Source: Thermocaproicibacter sp036260805 | Lineage (GTDB): Bacteria; Bacillota; Clostridia; Oscillospirales; Acutalibacteraceae | Length of the DNA stretch: 64,000 bases | Assembly: GCA_036260805.1 (NCBI GenBank) | Contig: DATALZ010000016.1 | Coordinates: 1-64,000, forward strand | Direction: 5' to 3' | Shown here: in pieces, positions 52,989 to 60,974 of the stretch | How the letters are laid out: each line of letters begins with the position of its first letter | How positions within the stretch are numbered: the first letter of the stretch is position 1 | Notes under the pieces: generated by a model | What the model saw: only the letters and a program-made list of their open reading frames with translations | Database searches by the model: none | Told to the model about the DNA's origin: nothing | Translations under genes and position numbers: made by a program

Positions 52989-53516
52989 TTATTGAAATAA
53001 ATGAAATGCAGATTTTAAGTAAGCGGCTATATTGTCTGCCATAACCACAACAAACCAGATAATTGCAATAAAAAGAACAATGGAAAAAATGCGAACGGCA
53101 AGACGTCTGCCGCGGCTCATGGGTATTGCTTCCTCTTTCTGCTTTTTACAGGGCTGATCTTCCTGCATGGATGGTGTATCGTTTTCTGCCTGATTTATGG
53201 CGCTGATTCCGCGCAGAACTTCTTTCGCGTGCTCGATTTCCCCAAAAGGTACAAAAACGCGAATCTCAGCACACCGTGTCTGGCCTAAAATTATCGATGT
53301 ATATCCGCCGGTACCGAGGGCGCGCTCCATATGCGGAATGCCCGCATCGTCAAACGCCGCGGTAATACGGGATGCTTCCGTTTCGTTCTCAGTAATTAAC
53401 AGAACCGGATCATCTGCTTTCGCCTGCCGGAGTTTTTTTTCTCCGCACAGGGGGCATTTTTCACCGTCTGGGCTTAATACCTGGCAATCAGCACAATAAA
53501 GCAAATTTGCAGCCAT
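52989..53516 (-). CDS. Zinc-ribbon, DUF2007-like single-pass membrane protein
   Basis: 175 residues. An N-terminal zinc ribbon (YCADCQVLSPDGEKCPLCGE), then a DUF2007-like ferredoxin-fold segment (VLLITENETEASRITAAFDD, EIRVFVPFGEIEHAKEVL), a charged linker and one C-terminal helix (RIFSIVLFIAIIWFVVVMAD). The function of such proteins is unknown; a regulatory or scaffold role is possible. It ends 18 nt before metY and may be co-transcribed with it. Confidence 0.75.
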   Translation of the reverse strand: MAANLLYCADCQVLSPDGEKCPLCGEKKLRQAKADDPVLLITENETEASRITAAFDDAGIPHMERALGTGGYTSIILGQTRCAEIRVFVPFGEIEHAKEVLRGISAINQAENDTPSMQEDQPCKKQKEEAIPMSRGRRLAVRIFSIVLFIAIIWFVVVMADNIAAYLKSAFHLFQ

Positions 53517-53622
53517 CCTTTCGCTGTCGGCTCACCCGACTGCTTAGCGAAGCGGTTGCCGCACTGCGATTTGCAGGAACCGACAAGCTTTCCTTCAAGG
53601 TTTTTATTTCCGCTTCTTTTGT

Positions 53623-53652
53623 ATCATAACATATTTATAGTCTGAATTACAA
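53623..53652 (-). promoter_or_regulatory. Promoter of the zinc-ribbon protein gene
   Basis: Minus strand TTGTAA, 18-bp spacer, TATGAT, about 107 nt before the gene. Confidence 0.5.
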
Positions 53653-53671
53653 GGATTGAAGAAAATTCGAT

Positions 53672-54244
53672 TTAGAGGAATACCGGCTGAATCTGCTTTC
53701 CTTCCAGAGCTGCAAGAGCGGTAGGAAGAATCTGGCTGAAATCTGCAACAAGAGAAAAAGGTTTTTTCTCAGGGTTATCCTGTTTCATCGGTACGAAGTA
53801 TATATTTTTGGTATTCAGAAGTCTGCCGATATTTGCTGCAGAGGCTGCAAGCGCATCGTTTGTGGCCGGAGCAAGAACGACCGGCAGACCGATGCGAAGG
53901 CATGATTTTACCGCCATTGTAACAGGCGTATCGGTAATTCCATTTGAAAGTTTACCCAATGTGTTCCCCGTGCAGGGTGCAACGATCATCAGGTCAACCA
54001 TCTTCTTTGGGCCGATCGGTTCCGCGTCCGGAATACTTTTCAAAACTTTTTTTCCGCAGATATCCTCAACTTCCCAAATAAAATCCTCCGCTCTGCCGAA
54101 ACGGGTGTCTGTATTAAAAGCGTTGTAGGACATCACAGGCAACAGGGAATAGCCTTCTTCGGAAATATGGCGCATCTCGTCGATTACCGGGCGAAATGTG
54201 CAGAAGGAACCACACATTGCAAACCCGAATATTGTTTTTTTCAT
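53672..54244 (-). CDS. dpaB: Dipicolinate synthase subunit B
   Basis: 190 residues, flavoprotein-fold subunit (SpoVFB). MKKTIFGFAMCGSFCTFRPV begins the family; IVAPCTGNTLGKLSNGITDT and VVLAPATNDALAASAANIGR are the flavin-site segments. With DpaA it makes dipicolinic acid, the calcium chelator of the spore core. The start at 54244 has AAAGGGTGG; the frame is open 23 codons further upstream but that part does not belong to the family. Confidence 0.94.
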   Translation of the reverse strand: MKKTIFGFAMCGSFCTFRPVIDEMRHISEEGYSLLPVMSYNAFNTDTRFGRAEDFIWEVEDICGKKVLKSIPDAEPIGPKKMVDLMIVAPCTGNTLGKLSNGITDTPVTMAVKSCLRIGLPVVLAPATNDALAASAANIGRLLNTKNIYFVPMKQDNPEKKPFSLVADFSQILPTALAALEGKQIQPVFL

Positions 54245-54367
54245 AACGATAACCACCCTTTCACTGATACCGGAAGTTTTGGCTCGTTCGAAGCAGCCAG
54301 TTGTCCGCAGCAATTTCTACGGGAAAGGACAAAATTTCCCGTTTATAAAACCGATTATTCAAAACGT

Positions 54368-55228
54368 TTATTCCCCCATCATATGGCACACAGTATCCCG
54401 AATGATCTCCCCCGCTGTTTTCGGAGCCACTCTTCCGGGAAGGGACGGAGCAAGTATTGCCCGGATTCCGATTTTTTCGGCAGCCTCAAAATCGACTCCG
54501 CCCGGCGCCGACGCCAAATCAAGCAAAAGAGAACAGCCGCGAAGTTCTGAAAGAACCCTTCGGTTGAATATCATAGACGGTATGGTATTGAAAATTAGAT
54601 CGTAGCGCTCCTCAAATCCAATTCTGGCAGTCAAGACCGAGTCGTATCCATAGGACTCGATCCATGCTAGATCAGCCGGCCTGCGAGCGCTGACAGTCAC
54701 TTTGGCACCGATGCCCCGAAGCATCCAGGCAAGTATCTTCCCTACCCTGCCAAAACCTGCAACCAGGCACCGGCTTCCGCTGATTGTGCCGGGATACTCC
54801 CTCATAGCGATCTCGATCGCGCCCTCCGCCGTAGGCACGGCATTGCGTATGGCAAATTCTTCGCGTGTATAATAATCCGCCGTGTCAATCTCCTTCCAGA
54901 TTTCACTGGTTCGGTAAAGCCGTTCCATCATTCCCCCGAATACGCGTTTTCCACGCATCTTCTCTGCAAAGGCATCATCCAGCTTGATCTTTTCGTCGCA
55001 GTAATCCATTTTCAGATTGATTCCGTCAAGTGTAACCGGAAGCGGCAGTATAATAATCCTGCATTTTTTAATAAGTTCATCTAGAACCGCCTTTTTCACG
55101 TCTGCGTTAAAATCTTCTTTTTCGAAACCGCATGTATAAACCTCATAACCGTTTAGAACAAGGGACTCGGCCAGTGAGATTTGTCTCCGGTCGCCGCCCA
55201 GTACGCCGAAAGTTACTCCGCTCGTCAT
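54368..55228 (-). CDS. dpaA: Dipicolinate synthase subunit A
   Basis: 286 residues (SpoVFA). N-terminal FGVLGGDRRQISLAESLVLN and a central NAD-binding Rossmann motif CLVAGFGRVGKILAWMLRGI, ending in a PSLPGRVAPKTAGEII tail. Acts in the mother cell with DpaB, 123 nt downstream. The ATG at 55228 has GGAGG upstream and a sigma-K-like promoter. Confidence 0.95.
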   Translation of the reverse strand: MTSGVTFGVLGGDRRQISLAESLVLNGYEVYTCGFEKEDFNADVKKAVLDELIKKCRIIILPLPVTLDGINLKMDYCDEKIKLDDAFAEKMRGKRVFGGMMERLYRTSEIWKEIDTADYYTREEFAIRNAVPTAEGAIEIAMREYPGTISGSRCLVAGFGRVGKILAWMLRGIGAKVTVSARRPADLAWIESYGYDSVLTARIGFEERYDLIFNTIPSMIFNRRVLSELRGCSLLLDLASAPGGVDFEAAEKIGIRAILAPSLPGRVAPKTAGEIIRDTVCHMMGE

Positions 55229-55255
55229 GATTCAGCCTCCGTAATGTTCTTACAA

Positions 55256-55283
55256 CATAGTATGGAAAGAAGTCAACGCTTGT
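55256..55283 (-). promoter_or_regulatory. Possible sigma-K promoter of dpaAB
   Basis: Minus strand AC, 17-bp spacer, CATACTATG, one base off the sigma-K -10 pattern CATANNNTA. Dipicolinate synthase is sigma-K dependent in spore formers. Confidence 0.45.
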
Positions 55284-55394
55284 GATTGCATCTTAAGCAT
55301 TTTTAAAACGCCGCAGAATAGATTTTGCCTTCTCCTCCCTACTTGTTCGGGGAGCGCTTTCCTGTTCTGTAAGCAGTGAAAAATTAATTTTTAT

Positions 55395-55423
55395 TTGCAA
55401 TTATTCGGAAAGATGTTTATTAT
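55395..55423 (+). promoter_or_regulatory. Candidate murC promoter
   Basis: TTGCAA, 17-bp spacer, TATTAT, giving a leader of about 130 nt before murC. The leader holds two GGCCTTGT copies but no recognised riboswitch. Confidence 0.55.
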
Positions 55424-55560
55424 TAGTATGTTTGGCAATATATTTATTTAGGCCTTGTAAAAAATCAGAGTGGTCTGGGACTACTGTCCTATCTCGATTA
55501 CGCAGGGCCTTGTGAATTTTTCCTGTGGTTCCCGCAGGTCTTGAATGAGGAGAGCGTTTT

Positions 55561-56943
55561 ATGGATAACAGCGACATTCTGTCTAAGGTGAAAAAAATAC
55601 ATTTTGTAGGAATCGGCGGCTCGGGAATGTGCCCGATTGCTGAGATTCTGCTTCATAAAGGATATGAACTGACAGGCTCCGACACCAACGAATCAGACAC
55701 TCTTGCGCGTATCCGCAGCTACGGAATCCCGGTATACATGGGGCAAAAAGCTGAAAATGTAGAAGGCGCAGAGCTGGTCGTCTACACTGCCGCAGTAAAA
55801 CAGGATAACCCGGAGCTTATTGCAGCGCGTGAAAAAGGGATACCTGCCGTGGAGCGTTCCGTCATGCTTGGAATGGTAACCCGCAGATTCCCGAATACTA
55901 TTGCCGTTGCGGGAACTCACGGTAAAACGACGACAACCGGCATGATTACACAGGTTCTGCTGGAAGCGGGAAAAGACCCGTCTGCTATTATCGGAGGAAA
56001 ACTCCCTCTCATCGGCGGCAATGGCCGGGTCGGCAAATCCGAAACCATCGTCTGTGAAGCCTGCGAATATGTTGATACCTTTTTACAACTGAATCCGGCG
56101 ATTTCAGTCATTCTTAATATCGACAACGATCATTTGGATTACTTCGGCACAGTGGAAAACACCATCCGGTCGTTCCATAAGTTCTGCGAACAGACTACCG
56201 GTACTATCGTCGTAAACGGAGACGATGCCAACGCGCTGAAAGCCGTGGAAAGAATCACAAACGCGCGTATTGTTACCTATGGGATGAAAGGAAATAACGA
56301 CTACAGTGCAGCCAACATGCAGGACACTCTTCGCGCACGCGAAAAATTCACTGTAATGAAATCCGGAGAAAAGATGGCTGAAATCACGCTAAGCGTTCCT
56401 GGCAAACATAATATCTACAATGCGCTTGCGGCTTTTGCCGTAGCAGATTCACTCGGTGTTGATTCCGACAGTATTGCAAATAGCCTTCATGCATTTACAG
56501 GCGTTCACAGACGTTTTGAAATGCTGGGCGAATTCGGCGGAGTAACCGTAGCGGACGATTTTGCACACCACCCGACAGAAGTAGCGGCAACGCTTACTGC
56601 CGCAAAAGAAATGGGCTTCCAACGTGTCTGGGCAGTTTTTCAGCCCCATACTTACTCAAGGACTTATCTGCTCTTGGACGATTTTGTAAAGGCCCTGAAA
56701 ATTGCTGATAGAGCCGTGCTTTCTGAGATTCTTGCCGTTCGGGAGACCAACACCTACAACATCTATGCAAAAGACCTGGCTGAAAAAATCCCCGGGTGCG
56801 TATGGTTCAAGACTTTCGATGAAATTGCCGACTACATGGTTCACAATGCAGAGGACGGCGACCTGATTCTCACCCTTGGCGGCGGAGATGTTTACAAATG
56901 TGCTAATCTGATCGTGAAAAAATACAAAGCAATGGGTAAGTAA
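55561..56943 (+). CDS. murC: UDP-N-acetylmuramate-L-alanine ligase
   Basis: 460 residues; adds L-alanine to UDP-MurNAc. Rossmann start KKIHFVGIGGSGMCPIAEIL, ATP loop GTHGKTTT at 118-125, central NIDNDHLDYFGT and the C-terminal DDFAHHPTEVAATL. GAGGAG precedes the ATG. It is an isolated plus-strand gene with its own terminator. Confidence 0.96.
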   Translation: MDNSDILSKVKKIHFVGIGGSGMCPIAEILLHKGYELTGSDTNESDTLARIRSYGIPVYMGQKAENVEGAELVVYTAAVKQDNPELIAAREKGIPAVERSVMLGMVTRRFPNTIAVAGTHGKTTTTGMITQVLLEAGKDPSAIIGGKLPLIGGNGRVGKSETIVCEACEYVDTFLQLNPAISVILNIDNDHLDYFGTVENTIRSFHKFCEQTTGTIVVNGDDANALKAVERITNARIVTYGMKGNNDYSAANMQDTLRAREKFTVMKSGEKMAEITLSVPGKHNIYNALAAFAVADSLGVDSDSIANSLHAFTGVHRRFEMLGEFGGVTVADDFAHHPTEVAATLTAAKEMGFQRVWAVFQPHTYSRTYLLLDDFVKALKIADRAVLSEILAVRETNTYNIYAKDLAEKIPGCVWFKTFDEIADYMVHNAEDGDLILTLGGGDVYKCANLIVKKYKAMGK

Positions 56944-56975
56944 TCAACAGAATTAATTCCTTGATTGTAAACATA

Positions 56976-57020
56976 AAAAATCTCAATTTGTGTATGCGTG
57001 ACGCACAAATTGAGATTTTT
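56976..57020 (+). terminator. Terminator of murC
   Basis: AAAAATCTCAATTTGTG pairs fully with CACAAATTGAGATTTTT, a 17-bp stem ending in T5; AT-rich and symmetric, so usable from both sides. Confidence 0.85.
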
Positions 57021-57056
57021 ATTTATGGGTGGAATTAGAGAAGACTTAGTTAAATG

Positions 57057-57083
57057 TTAGCACTCAACTTATTAGAGTGCTAA
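57057..57083. promoter_or_regulatory. CIRCE element (HrcA operator)
   Basis: TTAGCACTC, nine bases, GAGTGCTAA: an exact match to the CIRCE consensus. It lies 117 nt upstream of the Hsp20 start. I could not place the promoter with confidence. Confidence 0.95.
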
Positions 57084-57199
57084 TTTTAACAATTTAGTAA
57101 CAAACAATCTATTTTATTTTAATAATCCATGGCTATACTAAAGTCGTTGAAAGGAACGAGAGTTCCCGAGACAAAATAAAATATAATGGGGGTTTTTGT

Positions 57200-57625
57200 A
57201 TGTTTGACTTAATTCCTTTTGAGCGCAGGAACAACAGCTTGTTTGACGTCTTTGACAAGATGATGGAAGACAGCTTTTTTGGCGGGCTAGATAAACAATT
57301 CGCCCCCTGCCGTACAGATATCATCGACCAGGGCGATAAATACCTTTTGAAAGCCGATATGCCCGGGTTTAACAAAGAAGACATCAATATCAACATTCAG
57401 GGCAATCAGCTGACAGTTTCTGCCGAGCACAAGGAAGAAACCAATGATACCAACAAAAATTACATCCGCAGAGAAAGGAAATACGGCGCTTTCAGCCGCA
57501 GCTTTGACATTGAGGGCATCGATGCCGGCAAGATCTGCGCCAGCTACAATAACGGTGTTCTTGAATTGCAGCTTCCTAAAATTATTGAGGTAAAACCGGA
57601 AGCAAAAACAATTCAAATTCAATAA
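57200..57625 (+). CDS. Hsp20/alpha-crystallin small heat-shock protein
   Basis: 141 residues. N-terminal FDLIPFERRNNSLFDVFDKM, an alpha-crystallin domain from about 38 (DIIDQGDKYLLKADMPGFNK, then FSRSFDIEGIDA) and the closing NGVLELQLPK. An ATP-independent holdase for unfolding proteins, like clostridial Hsp18. GGGGG precedes the ATG. The CIRCE upstream implies HrcA control; no groEL, dnaK or hrcA gene is in the window. Confidence 0.94.
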   Translation: MFDLIPFERRNNSLFDVFDKMMEDSFFGGLDKQFAPCRTDIIDQGDKYLLKADMPGFNKEDININIQGNQLTVSAEHKEETNDTNKNYIRRERKYGAFSRSFDIEGIDAGKICASYNNGVLELQLPKIIEVKPEAKTIQIQ

Positions 57626-57632
57626 CCAAAAT

Positions 57633-57677
57633 AAAGCCCGGGCGGTATCCAAAAAATGGATTGCCGCCCGGGCTTTT
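57633..57677. terminator. Bidirectional terminator between hsp20 and bofA
   Basis: AAAGCCCGGGCGG pairs with CCGCCCGGGCTTT, flanked by T and A runs; it serves both converging genes. Confidence 0.9.
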
Positions 57678-57679
57678 CT

Positions 57680-57949
57680 TCACTTAAATACAAGATTCAG
57701 CAAAAGGAGAAGCGTTACGCCTGGAATTCCAGCCACGCCTGATACGCCGATGGTAAGCGGACTGATCGGAAGACTGACCCCCGTAAACATCCCGGTAAGA
57801 TTAACGGCAACCAGCGTAAATAAACCGGTAAGGATTCCCCCGACAGCACGTCTGACCGGACGTTTGGACTTCATAATGACTTGAATTACAACCAACAGCA
57901 AAAACACACCGCAAATGCAGAGCACCAGCAATACGCCTTGCACGGTCAC
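57680..57949 (-). CDS. bofA: BofA-family pro-sigma-K processing inhibitor
   Basis: 89 residues with hydrophobic helices (VQGVLLVLCICGVFLLLVVI; FTLVAVNLTGMF) and the family end GVSLPISPLTIGVSGVAGIP. In Bacillus, BofA holds the SpoIVFB protease inactive in the forespore outer membrane. It lies 18 nt after a DUF2508 gene; the same yaaL-bofA pairing occurs in Bacillus beside recR, which is missing here. Confidence 0.88.
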   Translation of the reverse strand: MTVQGVLLVLCICGVFLLLVVIQVIMKSKRPVRRAVGGILTGLFTLVAVNLTGMFTGVSLPISPLTIGVSGVAGIPGVTLLLLLNLVFK

Positions 57950-57967
57950 ACCCCGCTCTTCATAATT

Positions 57968-58219
57968 TTAGAAAGCAGCGCAGCTTACGCCGTATTGCTT
58001 TGCAAGGCTCAGAAGATAACGATAACGAGCCTGCAGTTCCTCTCTCTGGTAGATGCACGCATCGATTAGATTGCTGTCGCATTCCAGTTGGAACCAACAT
58101 TCGTTGTAAGCCAACAGGCGGGAAACATCCTTGATTTCTGAAAGCAGCTTATCTTTATCGACCTCTGTTTTTTGAGCAGTACATTCCGACCGCTGAAGCA
58201 GCTTCAGTACAGATTCCAT
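57968..58219 (-). CDS. DUF2508 (YaaL-like) protein
   Basis: 83 residues, helical: SEIKDVSRLLAYNECWFQLE, then the family-typical DACIYQREELQARYRYLLSL. Function unknown. It is conserved just upstream of bofA, as YaaL is in Bacillus, and probably shares its transcript. Confidence 0.8.
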   Translation of the reverse strand: MESVLKLLQRSECTAQKTEVDKDKLLSEIKDVSRLLAYNECWFQLECDSNLIDACIYQREELQARYRYLLSLAKQYGVSCAAF

Positions 58220-58302
58220 ACTAACAACTCCGCCTTCCGGTAAATATTTATGTTAGTATGATGGACATTTATACCATGAAATATACAAGAGTATTTCCAA
58301 AT

Positions 58303-60426
58303 TTAATCTTCCGGCCCGGCATATACAAAATCAATTCTGCCGCTTGCCACATCTGCCGAAACAACCTTTATTGTAAGAGGATGTCCTATTGTAAGGCGAC
58401 TTCCGGTTTTTACATCAACCTGAGTAATGACACCGTCAAAGCGGTAATCGGAATCCGGAAAACTGTCCATGGGAACGAATCCTTCAACCGAATTTTCCAA
58501 TTCTACAAACACGCCACGCTGGGTCACTCCGCTGATTACCCCATCGTAAACTTCGCCGATATGCTGAGTCATATACTCTGCCATGTAGCAGTCTTCCGCA
58601 CTGCGTTCTGCCGACATGGCACGGATTTCCGCATCTGAAGACATTTTTGAGGCTTCCACGGCGAAGTCGGTAAAACGTTGCCGGAGCTTCTCGTGATCTT
58701 TTGTTTTCAGCATGGCGGTAAGAATACGATGAATTGCCGTGTCCGGATATCTACGGATTGGAGAAGTAAAGTGGCAGTAATCTTCCAGTGCTAACCCAAA
58801 ATGGCCCAGCGGATTTACATCGTAACGAGCTTTTGCCATGGTACGAAGCAACTGGTGGGATATTACCTTTTGCGCTGGCGTCCCCTTTGCCTGCTCGAGA
58901 ATATCTGCAAAGTCCGATGGAACAATTCTGCCGTCTTTGTGCTTCAGCGGTTTTGAATCCAGCCCTACGGCATCTACCAGCTGAATCAGAGTTTTGATTC
59001 TTTCGGGGTTCGGCTGCTCATGAACTCGATATACAAACGGAACACCGGCTGATTTGGCAAACTTTGCAGCAGCCCGGTTTGCCGTTATCATAAGGCATTC
59101 AATCATCTGCTCTGCTTCACCGCTTCTGCGCGGGCGCACGCTGACGCAGATACCCTCGTCATTCAATGTGAAAACAGACTCTGTACTTTCAAGATCAACA
59201 ACGCCGTTTTGGTCAAACTTCTTTCTGAGTACGATTGCAAGCTCACGCGCCGCATTTAAAGAACGGATAACCGAAGTATATTTATGGCGAAGCGCTCGGT
59301 CCGCCGTACCCTCAAACAGACTGTTAACCTCAGAGTATACACCGCGAACCTTGGAATGAATCACGCTTTTCCGGAAGCGGTAGGATTCGATATTTCCGTT
59401 TTTATCTAATTCAATGAGTGCGGAAAAAGTCAGTTTATCTTCTCCCGCGTTCAGCGAACAGACCCCATTGGAAAGAGACTTCGGCAGCATTGGCACTACA
59501 CGGTCTGCAAAATAGACCGATGTGCCGCGGCTACGGGCTTCCAAATCCAGACTGCCGTCTGGCGCGATATAATGGGAAACATCTGCAATATGAACACCAA
59601 GGCGGAACCCGCCGTTCCGCTTTTTACTGACTGAAATAGCATCGTCAAGGTCTTTTGCATCTGCACCGTCGATTGTGCAGATAGAAAGCGTACGGAGGTC
59701 AAGCCTGCCTTTTAGGTCGGCCGGGGTGATATCTCTAGAAGCTGCGGTTTCAGCCTCAGCAAGCGCTTCTTTTGAAAATTCGGCTTGGATTCCGTATTGA
59801 TCCAGAATGGCGTCGGCACAGATCTTTGCGCTGCCAGCTTTTCCGTAAATCTTAACAATTTCAGCTTCCAGCTCTGAAGAATGGATTTTTCTTCGAATTT
59901 TTGCCTGCACTTTATCGCCGTTTCGAGCAAGCAGCGCGCTTTTTCTGGTAATCGGAATTTCGTAGCGTACAGCTATATCCGGCAGCAGTTTGTTATTTCC
60001 GTTTTCGGAACTGAAAGTCCCGGTGATGAGACGGCTGCTCTTCTCCGACACAACATCTACATCTGCACTAGGGCCTTTTGCGCTTTGTTGAACATGGGAA
60101 AGCAAAACTCTGTCTCCTACAAATGCGTTATTCAGTTTATCCGCATGAATAAAAACGTCTCCGCCGCCATCATCAGGGCGGGCAAACGCAAACCCTCTGG
60201 AAAGCGAAACAATTGTTGCCTCAATTGTATCCGCTTTTCGTGGAATATGAATCCTTTTCTTTTTGCTTACGGTAACTTTACCCTCTGCCTTCAGTTCATC
60301 CAATGCAGCAAAAAATGCCTTTTTGCTGTTATTTACAACTTTCATTTTTTTCAGTAAACTGCGGACAGACAGGCTCTGCGGCGATTTCTGCAAAGAATGC
60401 AGAATTTTTTCTTTAAAGTCTTTCAA
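58303..60426 (-). CDS. rnr: Ribonuclease R
   Basis: 707 residues, processive 3'-5' exoribonuclease. N-terminal winged helix (1-60), cold-shock domains, the RNB catalytic domain with TIDGADAKDLDDAISV (metal-binding Asp cluster) and HFTSPIRRYPDTAIHR, and a C-terminal S1 domain (VYDGVISGVTQRGVFVELEN). It needs no helicase to degrade structured RNA. It is downstream of secG, a conserved pairing. Confidence 0.95.
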   Translation of the reverse strand: MKDFKEKILHSLQKSPQSLSVRSLLKKMKVVNNSKKAFFAALDELKAEGKVTVSKKKRIHIPRKADTIEATIVSLSRGFAFARPDDGGGDVFIHADKLNNAFVGDRVLLSHVQQSAKGPSADVDVVSEKSSRLITGTFSSENGNNKLLPDIAVRYEIPITRKSALLARNGDKVQAKIRRKIHSSELEAEIVKIYGKAGSAKICADAILDQYGIQAEFSKEALAEAETAASRDITPADLKGRLDLRTLSICTIDGADAKDLDDAISVSKKRNGGFRLGVHIADVSHYIAPDGSLDLEARSRGTSVYFADRVVPMLPKSLSNGVCSLNAGEDKLTFSALIELDKNGNIESYRFRKSVIHSKVRGVYSEVNSLFEGTADRALRHKYTSVIRSLNAARELAIVLRKKFDQNGVVDLESTESVFTLNDEGICVSVRPRRSGEAEQMIECLMITANRAAAKFAKSAGVPFVYRVHEQPNPERIKTLIQLVDAVGLDSKPLKHKDGRIVPSDFADILEQAKGTPAQKVISHQLLRTMAKARYDVNPLGHFGLALEDYCHFTSPIRRYPDTAIHRILTAMLKTKDHEKLRQRFTDFAVEASKMSSDAEIRAMSAERSAEDCYMAEYMTQHIGEVYDGVISGVTQRGVFVELENSVEGFVPMDSFPDSDYRFDGVITQVDVKTGSRLTIGHPLTIKVVSADVASGRIDFVYAGPED

Positions 60427-60453
60427 AGTACTCCTCCCTATTTACCCAGTGAT

Positions 60454-60486
60454 GCAAAAAGCGCCCCGCTTTGAAGCGGGGCGCTT
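60454..60486 (-). terminator. Terminator between secG and rnr
   Basis: AAGCGCCCCGC/GCGGGGCGCTT stem followed by a U run on the minus strand; rnr then needs readthrough or its own promoter, which I did not find. Confidence 0.85.
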
Positions 60487-60494
60487 AGAATGTC

Positions 60495-60746
60495 TTACTT
60501 CATGAAGAAGAACATATAAGCGTTAATCAGGATTACCAAAGCAAAAAATCCGATAGCAATTATCTTCGTCCACCGAGCTAAGAACGAGTCGATGGAACGT
60601 GCCTGATTTTTTGAAAGGAAAGTGTCGGCGCCGCCCGTTATTACGCCAACATTCTGCTGATGGCCTTCCTGCATAAGAACCACTATCGTAATGGCAACTG
60701 AAAAAATCATTAAAATAATACCGAATATAATTTCACCTACAGACAT
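60495..60746 (-). CDS. secG: Preprotein translocase subunit SecG
   Basis: 83 residues with two membrane helices (IIFGIILMIFSVAITIVVLM and KIIAIGFFALVILINAYMFF) joined by the SecG loop GADTFLSKNQARSIDSFLAR. It assists SecYEG export. GGAGG precedes the ATG. Confidence 0.93.
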   Translation of the reverse strand: MSVGEIIFGIILMIFSVAITIVVLMQEGHQQNVGVITGGADTFLSKNQARSIDSFLARWTKIIAIGFFALVILINAYMFFFMK

Positions 60747-60789
60747 ATTTTACCTCCAAAATAATAAACTATACCTACCTAATACAGTG

Positions 60790-60818
60790 ATGATATCACA
60801 AAATATTGGTATTTGCAA
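60790..60818 (-). promoter_or_regulatory. secG promoter
   Basis: Minus strand TTGCAA, 17-bp spacer, TATCAT, about 45 nt before secG. Confidence 0.75.
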
Positions 60819-60918
60819 GGATTTTGCGTATTTTTCAATTCCTTTTGTATATTGATTGTCTGTTAGGACATGCTATTCACGGATAGAAAAGCGATTGCGT
60901 TTGCCGCTTATGCTGTCC

Positions 60919-60956
60919 CGCTGCAGAGAAGTTATTGACTTTTCTGCAGCGTTTTT
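60919..60956 (+). terminator. Plus-strand terminator without an assigned gene
   Basis: CGCTGCAGA/TCTGCAGCG, perfect 9-bp stem, then five T only in the plus direction; on the minus strand the stem is followed by GGGACAGC. It may still slow transcripts from the topoisomerase gene, but its T run suggests a plus-strand RNA. Confidence 0.6.
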
Positions 60957-60974
60957 CATTTCATCGGCTAAATT

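Noticed and set aside
57140..57199. RNA thermometer in the hsp20 leader
   Set aside because: ACAAAA could pair with TTTTGT around the ribosome site and GGAAC/GTTCC forms a small hairpin, but both are short and no ROSE or FourU pattern is present; the CIRCE explains heat control.
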